Both the position numbers and the translations under genes were made by a program. Of a DNA stretch of 64,000 nucleotides, positions 51,886-60,793 are shown one piece after another. The notes beneath the pieces are model-generated. The model did not search any database. It was not told the origin of the DNA and saw only the letters and a list, made by a program, of their open reading frames with translations. The DNA comes from G965202915 sp965205955. GTDB lineage: Bacteria; Pseudomonadota; Gammaproteobacteria; Eutrophobiales; Eutrophobiaceae. The DNA lies in NCBI GenBank assembly GCA_965205955.1, contig OZ242192.1:434001-498000 (forward strand), in the 5' to 3' direction. Each line of letters opens with the position of its first letter. The first letter of the stretch is position 1.

Positions 51886-51918
51886 TCAAGAATAATTCAA
51901 GAATAATTCAAGAATAAT
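51886..51918. repeat. Three exact 11-base tandem repeats upstream of the desaturase
   Basis: TCAAGAATAAT occurs three times with no mismatch. On the desaturase strand it reads ATTATTCTTGA repeated, the last merging into TTCTTGACGG near a possible -35 with TATACA 17 bases on. Eleven bases is about one DNA turn, so it could be a stacked regulator site or a slippage-prone spacer. Confidence 0.75.
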
Positions 51919-52125
51919 CTATATAGTCAGGATATTTTAGCGCCGCTCACATGCCGGGGATCACCACGGCGGCTGCCGGCAAAAAAGGAAAAGGGGCTTT
52001 TTTTGAAGCCCTCCCGACAAGTATAGAGGTTTGTGTCAGGCGGTTGAGTCCTTTATAAAGAATCGGCAATTCCACCCGGGCAAGGGCGTGGAAAAGGGCG
52101 GCAATGGGATATTTGGCAGAAATTG

Positions 52126-52154
52126 TTGACAAGCGCCGGGGCAATTTCTATTAT
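52126..52154 (+). promoter_or_regulatory. Near-consensus promoter of rplM-rpsI
   Basis: TTGACA (52126-52131), exact 17-base spacer, TATTAT (52149-52154). Transcription near 52161 gives a leader of about 42 bases; I do not see enough structure to name the known L13 leader element. Confidence 0.8.
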
Positions 52155-52202
52155 TGCGGCTTGTTTCTATTTTCCGGACTGTTTCCGGCTTGAAAATTAT
52201 CG

Positions 52203-52631
52203 ATGAATACCTTGAGCACAAAACCCGCCGAAGTGCGGCGCGGCTGGTATCTGGTGGATGCCAGAGGAAAGACCTTAGGGCGGCTCGCGAGTGCGGTCGC
52301 CAGCCGTCTGCGCGGCAAGCACAAGCCTGAGTATACTCCGCATGTGGATACCGGGGATTATATCGTGGTGATCAATGCGGCGGAAATACAGGTTACCGGC
52401 AATAAGGTGCGGGATAAAATTTACTACCGGCATACGGGCTATCCGGGTGGTCTCAAGTCGAGTTCGTTCGAGGAGTTGCGGGACAGGAACCCGGCGATGG
52501 TGGTGCAGAAGGCGGTGAAGGGTATGTTGCCGAGGGGGCCGCTGGGTCGCAGGATGTTTGGCAAGTTGAAGGTCTATGCTGGCACCGAGCATAAGCACGG
52601 CGCGCAGCAGCCGCAGCCGTTGGAGGTGTAG
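52203..52631 (+). CDS. rplM: 50S ribosomal protein L13
   Basis: A 142-residue protein: KPAEVRRGWYLVDARGKTLG, LRGKHKPEYTPHVDTGDYI, YRHTGYPGGLKS and MLPRGPLGRRMFGKLKVY, all L13 hallmarks. Full length from ATG 52203. rpsI follows two bases later. Confidence 0.98.
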   Translation: MNTLSTKPAEVRRGWYLVDARGKTLGRLASAVASRLRGKHKPEYTPHVDTGDYIVVINAAEIQVTGNKVRDKIYYRHTGYPGGLKSSSFEELRDRNPAMVVQKAVKGMLPRGPLGRRMFGKLKVYAGTEHKHGAQQPQPLEV

Positions 52632-52633
52632 TT

Positions 52634-53026
52634 GTGGCGGCCGAGACATATTACAGCACCGGGCGGCGCAAGAGTTCGACCGCGCGGGTGTTTCTGAAAA
52701 GGGGTTCGGGAGCTATCACGATCAACCGGCGTTCGCTGGAGCAATATTTCGGGCGTATAACCGGACGGATCATCGTCAAGCAGCCGCTGGAGCTTGTCGA
52801 GATGCCGAAAAATTTCGATATCAATGTGTCGGTCAAGGGCGGGGGGATCTCCGGCCAGGCGAATGCCATTCGCCACGGGATCACCCGCGCGTTGATTGCC
52901 TATGATGAGACGCTGCGCAAACCGTTGCGCCAGGCGGGTTTTGTCACGCGCGATTCGCGTGTTGTAGAGCGCAAGAAAGTCGGGCTGCACAAGGCGCGCA
53001 AGCGGCCGCAATACTCGAAGCGTTAA
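52634..53026 (+). CDS. rpsI: 30S ribosomal protein S9
   Basis: A 130-residue protein with YYSTGRRKSSTARVFLKRG at the start and the S9 end RKKVGLHKARKRPQYSKR that reaches the decoding site. The start is GTG 52634, two bases after rplM; the upstream GGAGG lies in the rplM end, so translation is probably coupled. Confidence 0.98.
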   Translation: MAAETYYSTGRRKSSTARVFLKRGSGAITINRRSLEQYFGRITGRIIVKQPLELVEMPKNFDINVSVKGGGISGQANAIRHGITRALIAYDETLRKPLRQAGFVTRDSRVVERKKVGLHKARKRPQYSKR

Positions 53027-53045
53027 GGGCCGGGGCGGTGACGTT

Positions 53046-53357
53046 GTGGAGTCTGATCATTTCTATAATCGCTGTTACCAACTGTTGAAGCGGGTTCCCG
53101 CAGGGAGGGTAACTACGTATAAGGAAGTCGCCAGGGGCCTGGGCACCAGGGCGTACCGGGCGGTGGGCAATGCGATGGCAAGTAACCGGGATTTTCCGGT
53201 GGTGCCTTGTCACCGGGTGGTGCGGAGTAACGGCGAGATCGGCGGTTATGCATTGGGGCGGCGCAAGAAGATCGAGCGGCTTGCCGAGGAAGGGATCGTT
53301 ATACGAAACGGCAGCGTGCTGGATTTCGACAGCGTGCTCTACAGGTTTGTCCGCTGA
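53046..53357 (+). CDS. Short MGMT-domain alkyltransferase
   Basis: A 103-residue protein comprising only the C-terminal methylguanine-DNA methyltransferase domain. It keeps the reactive Cys in FPVVPCHRVVRSNGEIGGY, the DNA-binding helix RAYRAVGNAMASN and the early VPAGRVTTYKEVA. Because the Cys is present it may remove O-alkyl groups, unlike alkyltransferase-like proteins that have Trp there; the absence of the N-terminal domain resembles the ATL group, so true repair activity is unproven. The start is GTG 53046, 19 bases after rpsI. Confidence 0.85.
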   Translation: MESDHFYNRCYQLLKRVPAGRVTTYKEVARGLGTRAYRAVGNAMASNRDFPVVPCHRVVRSNGEIGGYALGRRKKIERLAEEGIVIRNGSVLDFDSVLYRFVR

Positions 53358-53469
53358 AGCGCTTGTTTAATTCATCAGCGCCCCGGTTTATGCTCAACCG
53401 CGAAAAGAGGGATCACTCTTCCTTTTGGTGATCGGCCGGGTGCCGCGTTTATAAACGGAAAGACGACTA

Positions 53470-54777
53470 CTACGCACCATGACCGAATAAACGCTGAAAA
53501 TGACCAGCCATCATGGTAGAAAGATTTTCCAGCAACTCCGTTTGTTCTTTGGTGTATTCTCCTTTGCGGGTGCCGAAGATGATGAAGCCTTCCCAACCAT
53601 TGCGGCTGATCATGGGCACGGACGTGATCGCTGTAAGATCGGAGGTTTTTACCAGATCGCGGATGAATAACTCTTCTTTGTTATTCAGCGCATACTCGCC
53701 CAGTCTATTTTGGATAAATGATTTTTTGCTCAGCATGCTGTCAGATAGATTTTTACCCAGGCCTTTGTCCAGCGGAATAGTCTTGTGCGTTATCCCTTGC
53801 ATGGATTGCCTGGGCAGTGTATTGAGCAGCTTCAGCTTTTTTTGATCATCGGTATGCATGACGCCCGCCCAGGCAATCGGCAGGAATCCGCCCGCCGCCT
53901 GACTGATCACGATCAAGGCTTGATCGGCGGTTTGGACCGTATGCAATTTATTCTGCATGGCCATAACCAACTGCGAGCGGCTCGATACCAGATTGAAGGC
54001 CCTGGACAGGACGCCAATTTCATCGCTGCCATCAATGACGAGAGTATGGCCAAAGTCGCCGTTAGCCACCCTGACACAGGCATTGACGGTGTTGCCTATA
54101 CGTCTAATCACGCGAAGATAAAACCACAATAGCCCTAATAAGCCCAATACAACGATCCCGATCTGGCTGAAGGTCAATATCCTTTCGGAGATCTTGCTCT
54201 GATTGTTCAGGAACTCACTATATTCGCCGGTCATGTGTTTAATGGATTTTTCAATCTGAGGATGATTCGCTACGATAAACTCGGTGCCCCATTCGATTCT
54301 GGGCTGTTCTTTGTCATCACCCAGCTTTTCTTCATAACCTTGCTTGAATTGCAGCCAATCATTTTGCGCCTTGGTGATTGAGTCATCGAGCATAACTATA
54401 TCATCGCTCTGAGCGGCAAAACCGCTTAATGATTCGGGCAGTGCAAATCCAATACGCGCCTTAAATTGATTTTGTAATTCGGCCATTCTTGCCGAGAATG
54501 ACTTCATATCGCCATTCAGATCGGCAAGAAAGACTTTGATATCGCGGTTGTAGCTTTCGTAATCACGCGCCACATTTTGGATATAGTTGCGGCTGCTCCG
54601 CAGAAAACTATCCGAGCTCCCTTCCAACAGTTTTAATTCACCGAGAAGCTGGTGATTGTGCGCGGTAAGGGTAAGGATATGCTGCTGGTACAGACTGTTC
54701 AGCATGATGCTCACGATGAAAAGAGCCATGCCCAGCAAGGCGCGGATTCTGATCTGATGGGAGTTTTGAAGCTGCAT
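53470..54777 (-). CDS. Membrane sensor protein with HAMP and GAF-like domains
   Basis: A 435-residue protein. A first membrane helix (about 13-30) leads to a helical periplasmic region of about 180 residues (LLEGSSDSFLRSSRNYIQNV). A second helix (about 210-228) is followed by a HAMP linker (VIRRIGNTVNACVRVANGDF ... DEIGVLSRAFN) and a C-terminal GAF-like domain (AGVMHTDDQKKLKLLNTLPR, ITSVPMISRNGWEGFIIFG). There is no kinase, cyclase or chemotaxis signalling domain. It lies 28 bases after a Ser/Thr kinase gene, so the kinase may be its output partner. Confidence 0.75.
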   Translation of the reverse strand: MQLQNSHQIRIRALLGMALFIVSIMLNSLYQQHILTLTAHNHQLLGELKLLEGSSDSFLRSSRNYIQNVARDYESYNRDIKVFLADLNGDMKSFSARMAELQNQFKARIGFALPESLSGFAAQSDDIVMLDDSITKAQNDWLQFKQGYEEKLGDDKEQPRIEWGTEFIVANHPQIEKSIKHMTGEYSEFLNNQSKISERILTFSQIGIVVLGLLGLLWFYLRVIRRIGNTVNACVRVANGDFGHTLVIDGSDEIGVLSRAFNLVSSRSQLVMAMQNKLHTVQTADQALIVISQAAGGFLPIAWAGVMHTDDQKKLKLLNTLPRQSMQGITHKTIPLDKGLGKNLSDSMLSKKSFIQNRLGEYALNNKEELFIRDLVKTSDLTAITSVPMISRNGWEGFIIFGTRKGEYTKEQTELLENLSTMMAGHFQRLFGHGA

Positions 54778-54805
54778 GATATTTTCTCAAATAGGCGTGA
54801 TATAA

Positions 54806-55984
54806 CTACTGCGTCCAGCGGTCGATAAATTGCCGGCGATGTTTTTTCTTTGGTATGTCTTTGGCAAGACCATTGATGACTTCCGCTATGCTGATGGCAT
54901 TGGCGGACTCCTGGCGGATCCTTTCGGCGGCGCGCTCACCTATATACTGGCCCAGGTCATTTTTTAGCCGGTCGAAAGTATTGCTGTTCAGCCTGGCAGC
55001 AAGGTGTCCGGTAAAGTCTTCCAGGTCTGCCTCCAGTTCAAAAGTATCGGCATGCGCCCCGGAATAAAGGTTAATTGCCGTACTTTCATGCGCAGTATCC
55101 ACCGAATCAGCCAAATCATGGGCGGAAGAGTTCCTGGGGGTTTTATCCGCCAGGTGCGGGAGTCTGGATTTCAAATCCTGCGCTAATTCGTGAATGGATT
55201 TATACCGCTGTTCGACATTAACCGACAGGCCCTTTTCTATTACCGGAATGAAAGCGGACGGAACAAGCGTACTGTAATCCAAGCGATTATTCGCTGGCAG
55301 GCGCTCCATTTTGGAAAGATTGGACAGACTGATAGTATCGGCGCATTTCAGTCGCGCCAGCAAGTCCACAATGATTAATGTGACGGAGAAAATATCGGCG
55401 CGCTGGTCTATACTTCCGCCAAGAAACTGCTCGGGAGCCATGTAGCGCGGGGTACCGATTTGTGCCCCCACTTGTGTGAGCTCAGTATTGTTCGCAACTC
55501 GCGCAATGCCAAAATCAGCCAATTTTATAGTTTTATTATTTATCACCATGATATTTGTCGGTTTAATATCCCGATGGACTATACCCTTGGAATGCGCGGC
55601 GTTTAATCCTTTCAGGATCTGCGCAATAAAAGAAAGGGTTTTTTGCAGGGTTAGCTTTTTGTGGGAGCGGATGATTTCTAACAGCGAGCGGCCTTCGACA
55701 AACTCCATGACAATGAATGGGCTGCCATTATCTTCACCATATGCGAGGATCAAAACGATATTAGGGTGTACGCATTTTGCGGCGGCCCTGGCTTCGCGCT
55801 GAAAACGTTGAAGAAATTCATTTTTGCCGTTGTCCTCATTAGCGAGCAAATCTTTGCGCAGGGTTTTGATCGCCACCCGCCGTTCAATATGGGGATCGAA
55901 TCCCTCATATACTATGCCCATCGCACCCGATCCGAGGATCCCTCGGATTTGGTATTTATCGATCTTTTGGGGCACTTCATTCAT
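54806..55984 (-). CDS. Hanks-type Ser/Thr protein kinase
   Basis: A 392-residue soluble kinase. It has the Gly-rich loop LGSGAMGIVYEG, Lys in VAIKTL, HRDIKPTN with the catalytic Asp, DFGIA, and a GTPRYMAPEQF activation/APE segment. The kinase domain ends near residue 280. The C-terminal 110 residues (ADTFELEADLEDFTGHLAAR, QYIGERAAERIRQESAN) form a helical region that resembles no domain I can name. No membrane helix, unlike PknB types; signal input may come through the downstream sensor. Substrates cannot be inferred. Confidence 0.92.
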   Translation of the reverse strand: MNEVPQKIDKYQIRGILGSGAMGIVYEGFDPHIERRVAIKTLRKDLLANEDNGKNEFLQRFQREARAAAKCVHPNIVLILAYGEDNGSPFIVMEFVEGRSLLEIIRSHKKLTLQKTLSFIAQILKGLNAAHSKGIVHRDIKPTNIMVINNKTIKLADFGIARVANNTELTQVGAQIGTPRYMAPEQFLGGSIDQRADIFSVTLIIVDLLARLKCADTISLSNLSKMERLPANNRLDYSTLVPSAFIPVIEKGLSVNVEQRYKSIHELAQDLKSRLPHLADKTPRNSSAHDLADSVDTAHESTAINLYSGAHADTFELEADLEDFTGHLAARLNSNTFDRLKNDLGQYIGERAAERIRQESANAISIAEVINGLAKDIPKKKHRRQFIDRWTQ

Positions 55985-56180
55985 GAGGCACGTCTAATAG
56001 ATCTCTTGCTTTTTCCCTAAGTTCAACAGTCCAATGCTATCTGGGCTTCCTCTCTTTTACAATAGCTAAAATCGGGCGCCAATGTTTCAAGATTATTGAA
56101 AAATTCAATCCGATATTTTCATCAGGCCGGCTTCCCGCCTATCCCGAATATTGCACCAATTAAAGAGGGAAAAGCCCGTA
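55985..56180. other. Kinase upstream region
   Basis: About 200 bases without a gene, presumably carrying the kinase promoter. The next 270 bases are the dispersed repeat, copy C. No clear promoter boxes or structure noted. Confidence 0.35.
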
Positions 56181-56452
56181 AAAGTTAATAAAATTCAGGC
56201 ACGTACCACTAAAATCAAACAGGCCCTTGCCCATGACTAAATGTGCCCGAACTGCGCTTGAATTTCCACCTGTAAAACGCCGATGTGTTCAAGCCAGTTT
56301 CGTCGGCGCGCCAGTTGTATCTATAGCCTTCTCTGCCATTTCTGCTTTCGCAGAAATGGCGGGGGTGGCGCAGGAAGGGCAAGGGCAGGTCCCAGGACCT
56401 TTCAACCAAAATCCTGCATTTCTCCCGCGCTTATGCAATATCCGGTTTAGGC
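56181..56452. repeat. Dispersed repeat, copy C (longest)
   Basis: About 270 bases. The left half matches copy A (12082-12206); the right half matches copy B (27008-27188). A central inverted repeat, CATTTCTGCTTTCGCAGAAATG, forms a strong hairpin. It ends just at the hemB stop with GCAATATCCGGTTTAG, much as copy B ends near the ankyrin stop. It looks like a miniature non-coding element; short frames inside are not genes. Confidence 0.75.
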
Positions 56453-57457
56453 TTGCGCAGAATCGGCCAGCCATATGGCCGCCTGCTTTGCATGATAGGT
56501 TACTATCGCATCGGCGCCGGCCCGTTTGCAGGCGGTCAGCGATTCCAGAATGGCCGCCTTCTCATCCAGCCAGTTCTTCTCTATCGCGGCCCGCATCATC
56601 GCATATTCACCGCTCACGCTGTACACAAATGTAGGGGCCTGAAATTTCGTTTTCACGCGATACACTATATCCAGACAGAGCAAGCCCGGTTTAATCATCA
56701 CTATGTCGGCGCCTTCGGCAAGATCCAGTTCAACTTCGGCCAGGGCTTCGTCGGTATTCGCCGGGTCCATTTGATAACTGAATTTATCCGCACCGCCCAG
56801 GCTGGAGGCCGAACCAATCGCATCCCGGAACGGGCTGTAGAAACTCGAGGCATACTTGGCCGAATAGGCGAGGATCAGCGTATAGGCATATTTTTCCCTT
56901 TCCAGCATCTGTCTGATCGCCCCCACCCGGCCATCCATCATATCGGAAGGCGCCACTATATCGGCGCCGGCCCGCGCATGAGACAAAGCCTGTTTAACCA
57001 GGATTGCTGTGGTCTCGTCGTTCATTACGTAGCCGGTTTTATCGATGATCCCGTCCTGCCCGTGCGAGGTATACGGGTCCAGCGCCACATCGGTGATCAC
57101 GCCCATCTGCGGATGCTGCCGTTTTATCTCCCGGACGGCAGTCTGCACCAGGCCCTCATCATTATAAGCCTCCTGCGCATCTTCCGATTTTTTTGCAGCG
57201 TCAATGACCGGGAACAAGGCAACCGCGGGCAACCCCAGTTCCGACAATTCGGCGACCTCCTCCAGCAGATAATCCACGCTCAGGCGCCAGATATCCGGCA
57301 TCGATTCGATCCCCTCGCGCCGTGAATCCCCCTCAAGTACGAACATCGGATAAATCAGATCATCAACGGACAAACGGGTCTCGCGCACCAGGCGGCGCGC
57401 AAAAGACTTTGAACGCAACCGGCGCAAGCGTGTCAATGGATAGGAACGTGCTGTCAT
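56447..57457 (-). CDS. hemB: Porphobilinogen synthase (delta-aminolevulinate dehydratase)
   Basis: A 336-residue enzyme joining two 5-aminolevulinates to porphobilinogen in heme synthesis. The two Schiff-base lysines are in LAYSAKYASSFYSPFRDA and DIVMIKPGLLCLD. The metal-site region reads DVALDPYTSHGQDG, with Asp rather than the Cys of zinc-type enzymes, so it is a Mg/K-type enzyme. ATG 57457 begins MTARSYPLTRLRRLR; a longer frame upstream is not family-like. Confidence 0.97.
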   Translation of the reverse strand: MTARSYPLTRLRRLRSKSFARRLVRETRLSVDDLIYPMFVLEGDSRREGIESMPDIWRLSVDYLLEEVAELSELGLPAVALFPVIDAAKKSEDAQEAYNDEGLVQTAVREIKRQHPQMGVITDVALDPYTSHGQDGIIDKTGYVMNDETTAILVKQALSHARAGADIVAPSDMMDGRVGAIRQMLEREKYAYTLILAYSAKYASSFYSPFRDAIGSASSLGGADKFSYQMDPANTDEALAEVELDLAEGADIVMIKPGLLCLDIVYRVKTKFQAPTFVYSVSGEYAMMRAAIEKNWLDEKAAILESLTACKRAGADAIVTYHAKQAAIWLADSAQA

Positions 57458-57567
57458 CTTATTTGGATTATCTGGTCGAAACTCAATTATAATCGCGATT
57501 ATACCCCAGCATACCAATGATTATTGCAGACATTGCCATACCAACTTTTACCTGAGCTCGATCTCCA

Positions 57568-58374
57568 GTGGAAAACCATATCGTAAGAATTGCCCTGTTT
57601 ATTCTGATTTTCGCCGTTATTCTCGCCTTTGAACAGTATCTGCCAAAAAGAAAATTACAGTTGCCCCGAACAAAGAGGTGGAGCCGCAACTTTTCATTAT
57701 TGGCCGTTGATATAGCGGCGGTCAGGATCCTGCTTCCGGCCACCCTGGCCGAAACCGCGTTTATCGCAAACTCCCATTCAATCGGCCTGTTCAATATCGT
57801 CCCTGTTCCGTTTCTGGCCAATGTCCTCATCACAATACTATGCTTCGATCTGTTGATCTATGCCCAGCATCTCATCTTCCACAAAATAAAGCCTCTCTGG
57901 AAGATCCACCGCGTTCACCACACCGATACCGAACTCGACGCAACCACCGCCGTGCGCTTTCATCCGGCGGAAATCCTGCTGTCCACACTGCTGAAAATGG
58001 CCGGCATCCTGATCCTGGCCCCCCACGTTGCCGCGATAGTCCTGTACGAAATACTATTGAGCTCGGCGGCAATCTTTACCCACGGCAACATCCGCCTGCC
58101 GGCCAAGCTCGAAAAAATAACAAGAATGCTGTTTGTCACCCCGGATATGCACCGTATCCACCACTCCGTGCACCCGCAGGAAACCGACAGCAATTACGGC
58201 AATTTATTTTCATACTGGGACCGCATATTCCGCACCTATACCGACAACCCCCGTGACGGCCAGCAGAAGATGCAAATCGGTCTCGCATATTACCGGGATG
58301 AAGAGCACCAGAAGATTCAATCATTACTATTATTGCCGTTCCTGAAACGGGACATCCAACGCCCGCCAGCCTAG
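57568..58374 (+). CDS. Sterol desaturase / fatty-acid hydroxylase superfamily protein
   Basis: A 268-residue membrane di-iron enzyme with the histidine clusters AQHLIFHKI, HRVHHTD and MHRIHHSVHP; membrane helices precede and lie between them. Members oxidise C-H bonds in sterols, carotenoids or lipids; the substrate here is unknown. The start is GTG 57568, divergent from hemB. It keeps all three histidine boxes and looks intact. Confidence 0.88.
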   Translation: MENHIVRIALFILIFAVILAFEQYLPKRKLQLPRTKRWSRNFSLLAVDIAAVRILLPATLAETAFIANSHSIGLFNIVPVPFLANVLITILCFDLLIYAQHLIFHKIKPLWKIHRVHHTDTELDATTAVRFHPAEILLSTLLKMAGILILAPHVAAIVLYEILLSSAAIFTHGNIRLPAKLEKITRMLFVTPDMHRIHHSVHPQETDSNYGNLFSYWDRIFRTYTDNPRDGQQKMQIGLAYYRDEEHQKIQSLLLLPFLKRDIQRPPA

Positions 58375-58850
58375 CCTTCTACGTCACCCCGTCGCAGGTA
58401 TATTCGGTTCATAGCCTATCCTGAAGTCATTAGCTGTCATCAGTTGACCGGACAAAATGACTTTATATTGGATGCTTCATCCTCTATCGTGCTTAAGCAG
58501 ATCAAGATACACCAAACCGAAATACCTAATTGATCTGGTTCAGCAAATTCGCATAAGATGCGTTAGAAATGCTGATGAACTACATATTGAATCATGCCAC
58601 AATACCGCCAACGGCAAAGACAGGAATCGGAGTATATATGGTTCGCCGTTTGTCCCGCACAACTGCCGACCGATACAATGAAGGCACGGATTTCAAATCC
58701 TCTTTGTCCCGCATCAAGCAATGTGTAATAATTTATAAAATTTTTATGCGTTTTTATATAAAAATTCGCATTAAAAAACACTATTTGGAATTTTTTACCC
58801 AAAGCAACATAAGAAAAATCAGGATTAACTTTAATTACAGGAGGGAAGCA
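58375..58850. other. Gap with no supported gene
   Basis: Composition falls sharply to AT-rich from about 58730. Several short frames are open but none has a good start, composition or family sign. The last 20 bases hold a strong ribosome binding site (CAGGAGGGAA) for the protease gene at 58851. Confidence 0.35.
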
Positions 58851-59791
58851 ATGAATAAACCTTATCTCAATATACTGATAAGGGTCTTGCCGGAGAAATT
58901 ATTAGCGTCGATATTTATATCGATATTTATTCTGAATGGTACTGGTACTGCTATTGCTAAAGATACACGACCTAATGAGGACCTGACTCCACGAGGTAGA
59001 AATTATGTATCAAATCATTTTGGAGAAAGTGGTCTTAAAGATGTGAATGGGGTCTTTATTGGAGTTTTAGGGAGAAGTTCTGCGACCTACACCCTTTTGC
59101 GCCATGCTAATAGAAAGCTTAAAAATAGGGTGTTAATCACCTCGGTCCATCAATTGTGCCCAAAGTATTTATCTCAGCCCTCTCAGTTAGAAATTATTAA
59201 TACCAATGTGGAGCCTTTTCAGGTGGTGAAAGCCCAGTCCGTTTATTTTTACAATCAAAAAACTTGTACTTTCCCAAACAGGCATTGTCCTTCAAGTCCT
59301 CAAGAAGCCCCTAGGCAAGCTGATATTGACCATGCGGATGTAGCCTTGGTGGTTTTAAAAGAGCCTTTAAGGGAGTCCAAAGATTATTGTTTAACCACCC
59401 ACCAAAGCCCCAAACTCTTTTATATTATAAGCCACCTCTTAAGCTTATCACCTTTCATAGGGTTAAAGGTTATCGTGATGCCAACTCCAGAGGGGAGAAG
59501 TTCAGGGGCGATTTGGGTCTTTATAACAGAGCCTTGCCCCCTCTTTTTGGCAGAGCGGATTTAACAGTTTTTAAAAATTGGAATCTTTCGGCCTTTGTGG
59601 AAAACAACACCAATGCAGGGGACTCTGGCGCCCCCTATATGGAGTTTTTGGGGGGTAATATTGCAGGGATTCATAAGGCTGCCTGTGGCGGCATGAATTT
59701 AAATGCTTTGACGATGGTCTCTGATAAGATTCACGGGTGGCTCGAAGATAAACTACAGGCCTCGGTCTGCCATATGAAAGCTTCGCCCTAA
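58851..59791 (+). pseudogene. Secreted trypsin-like serine protease, frameshifted
   Basis: ATG 58851 follows AGGAGG. A signal peptide (ending GTGTAIAKD) precedes a chymotrypsin-fold protein: His region VLITSVHQLC, Asp region IDHADVALVVL and, in another frame, the Ser motif NAGDSGAPYMEFLGG. The frames join near 59417-59427: an extra TA/AT pair in CTTTTATATTATAAGCC shifts the reading, and removing two bases restores FYYKPPLKLITFHRVKG. The first frame ends at 59564; the second reaches 59791. The His/Asp neighbourhood is unusual for a trypsin. AT-rich, so likely acquired. Could be a sequencing error, decay or slippage. Confidence 0.75.
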
Positions 59792-59867
59792 AAACTGACT
59801 TAAGGCAACTCTGATTTATTGCCATAATTGTTTGTCATACCGTACCTCATTATCAGAAGAACAATGT

Positions 59868-60640
59868 CATGCAACAAACCCTTTCCGAAAACGGATTCGA
59901 GAAATTTCGGAAGTAATCAAGCCCTTTTATCCCCATCCAAAGGGAGCGGGACGTCGCCCGATAGGCATCGAACGCATGTTGCGGGTCCATTTTCTCCAGC
60001 ATTGGTTTACCCTGTCGGACTCAGCCGCAGAAGAAGCCTTGTACAACTCCCGCGCATTGCCCCGGTTTGTAGGCATTGACCTCGGTAGAGAATCGGTTCC
60101 CGATGAGACTACCCTGTGCAAACTCCGCCTTATGATGGAGAAGCACAATCTGGAAGAAAGAGCGCGACCCACAGATGAGTCAGACTCGCAAGGGCAAGCA
60201 GTGGTACTTTGGGATGAAAGCTCACATTGGAGTTGACAGTGCCACCAAGCTCATTCATTCGGTGGTTGCGACGCTGGCGAATGTGCACAACTCTCAGGTT
60301 CTTGGCGCCCTGCTGCACGGAGGAGAGACCCGTGTCTGGGGTGATGGTGCCTATGCAGGTCAGACGAAAGTCATAGCAGCTTGTGCTCCCCACTCAAAGG
60401 ATTTCACGCAAGCGAAGGGCCATCGAAACCGACCGTTGACGGATATACAGCGTTCTGGAAACCGGAACAAGTCCCGGGTGCGAGCCAAGGTGGAACATCA
60501 GTTTGGCATTATCAAGCGGCAGTTTGGATTTTTCAAAGTGCGCTCTACCGGAGACTGGATAAGAATACTCATCGCCTGTTCGTGGCCTGTGCTTTGAGTA
60601 ACCTAGTGATGGTCAAGAATCGGTTGTTGAGGCGAAAGCG
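59868..60640 (+). pseudogene. Decayed IS5-family transposase
   Basis: The start MQQTLSENGFEKFRK (ATG 59868) is out of frame with the next part, REISEVIKPFYPHPKGAGRR, LRVHFLQHWFTLSDSAAEEA and FVGIDLGRESVPDETTLCKL. Then a deletion joins KHNLEE to a different frame carrying GKQWYFGMKAHIGVDS and HQFGIIKRQFGFFKVR. The end (ACALSNLVMVKNRL) lies in yet another frame. At least three lesions, so it is inactive. It sits between the protease and the DUF900 gene. Confidence 0.85.
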
Positions 60641-60687
60641 GCTGGAATTGCAGGTAAGTTGCGCCTGAAAAAAGTCAGAGGGGGAAG

Positions 60688-60719
60688 AAAAGCCCTGGAT
60701 AAGTTGAAAAAAGGCTTTT
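60688..60719 (+). terminator. Weak hairpin after the IS5 relic
   Basis: AAAAGCC and GGCTTTT pair across an 18-base loop, followed by TTGAG. It could be the end of the element or a weak terminator. Confidence 0.25.
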
Positions 60720-60793
60720 TGAGTCAAGTTCATCGGTGCCAATACCGCATATCTGAATAATAAATAGAGGGTTTTTCATTGACCACAAGGTTT

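Noticed and set aside
53405..53435. GATCAC ... GTGATC inverted repeat between the MGMT and sensor genes as a terminator
   Set aside because: Stem of six with a long loop and no T-run on either strand; too weak to call.
56215..56409. Small minus-strand frame in repeat copy C resembling one in copy B
   Set aside because: The similarity is due to the shared non-coding repeat; the frames are not conserved as proteins (different lengths, no start signals).
56453..57325. 290-codon plus-strand frame opposite hemB
   Set aside because: Shadow of hemB, composition explained by codon bias of the true gene.
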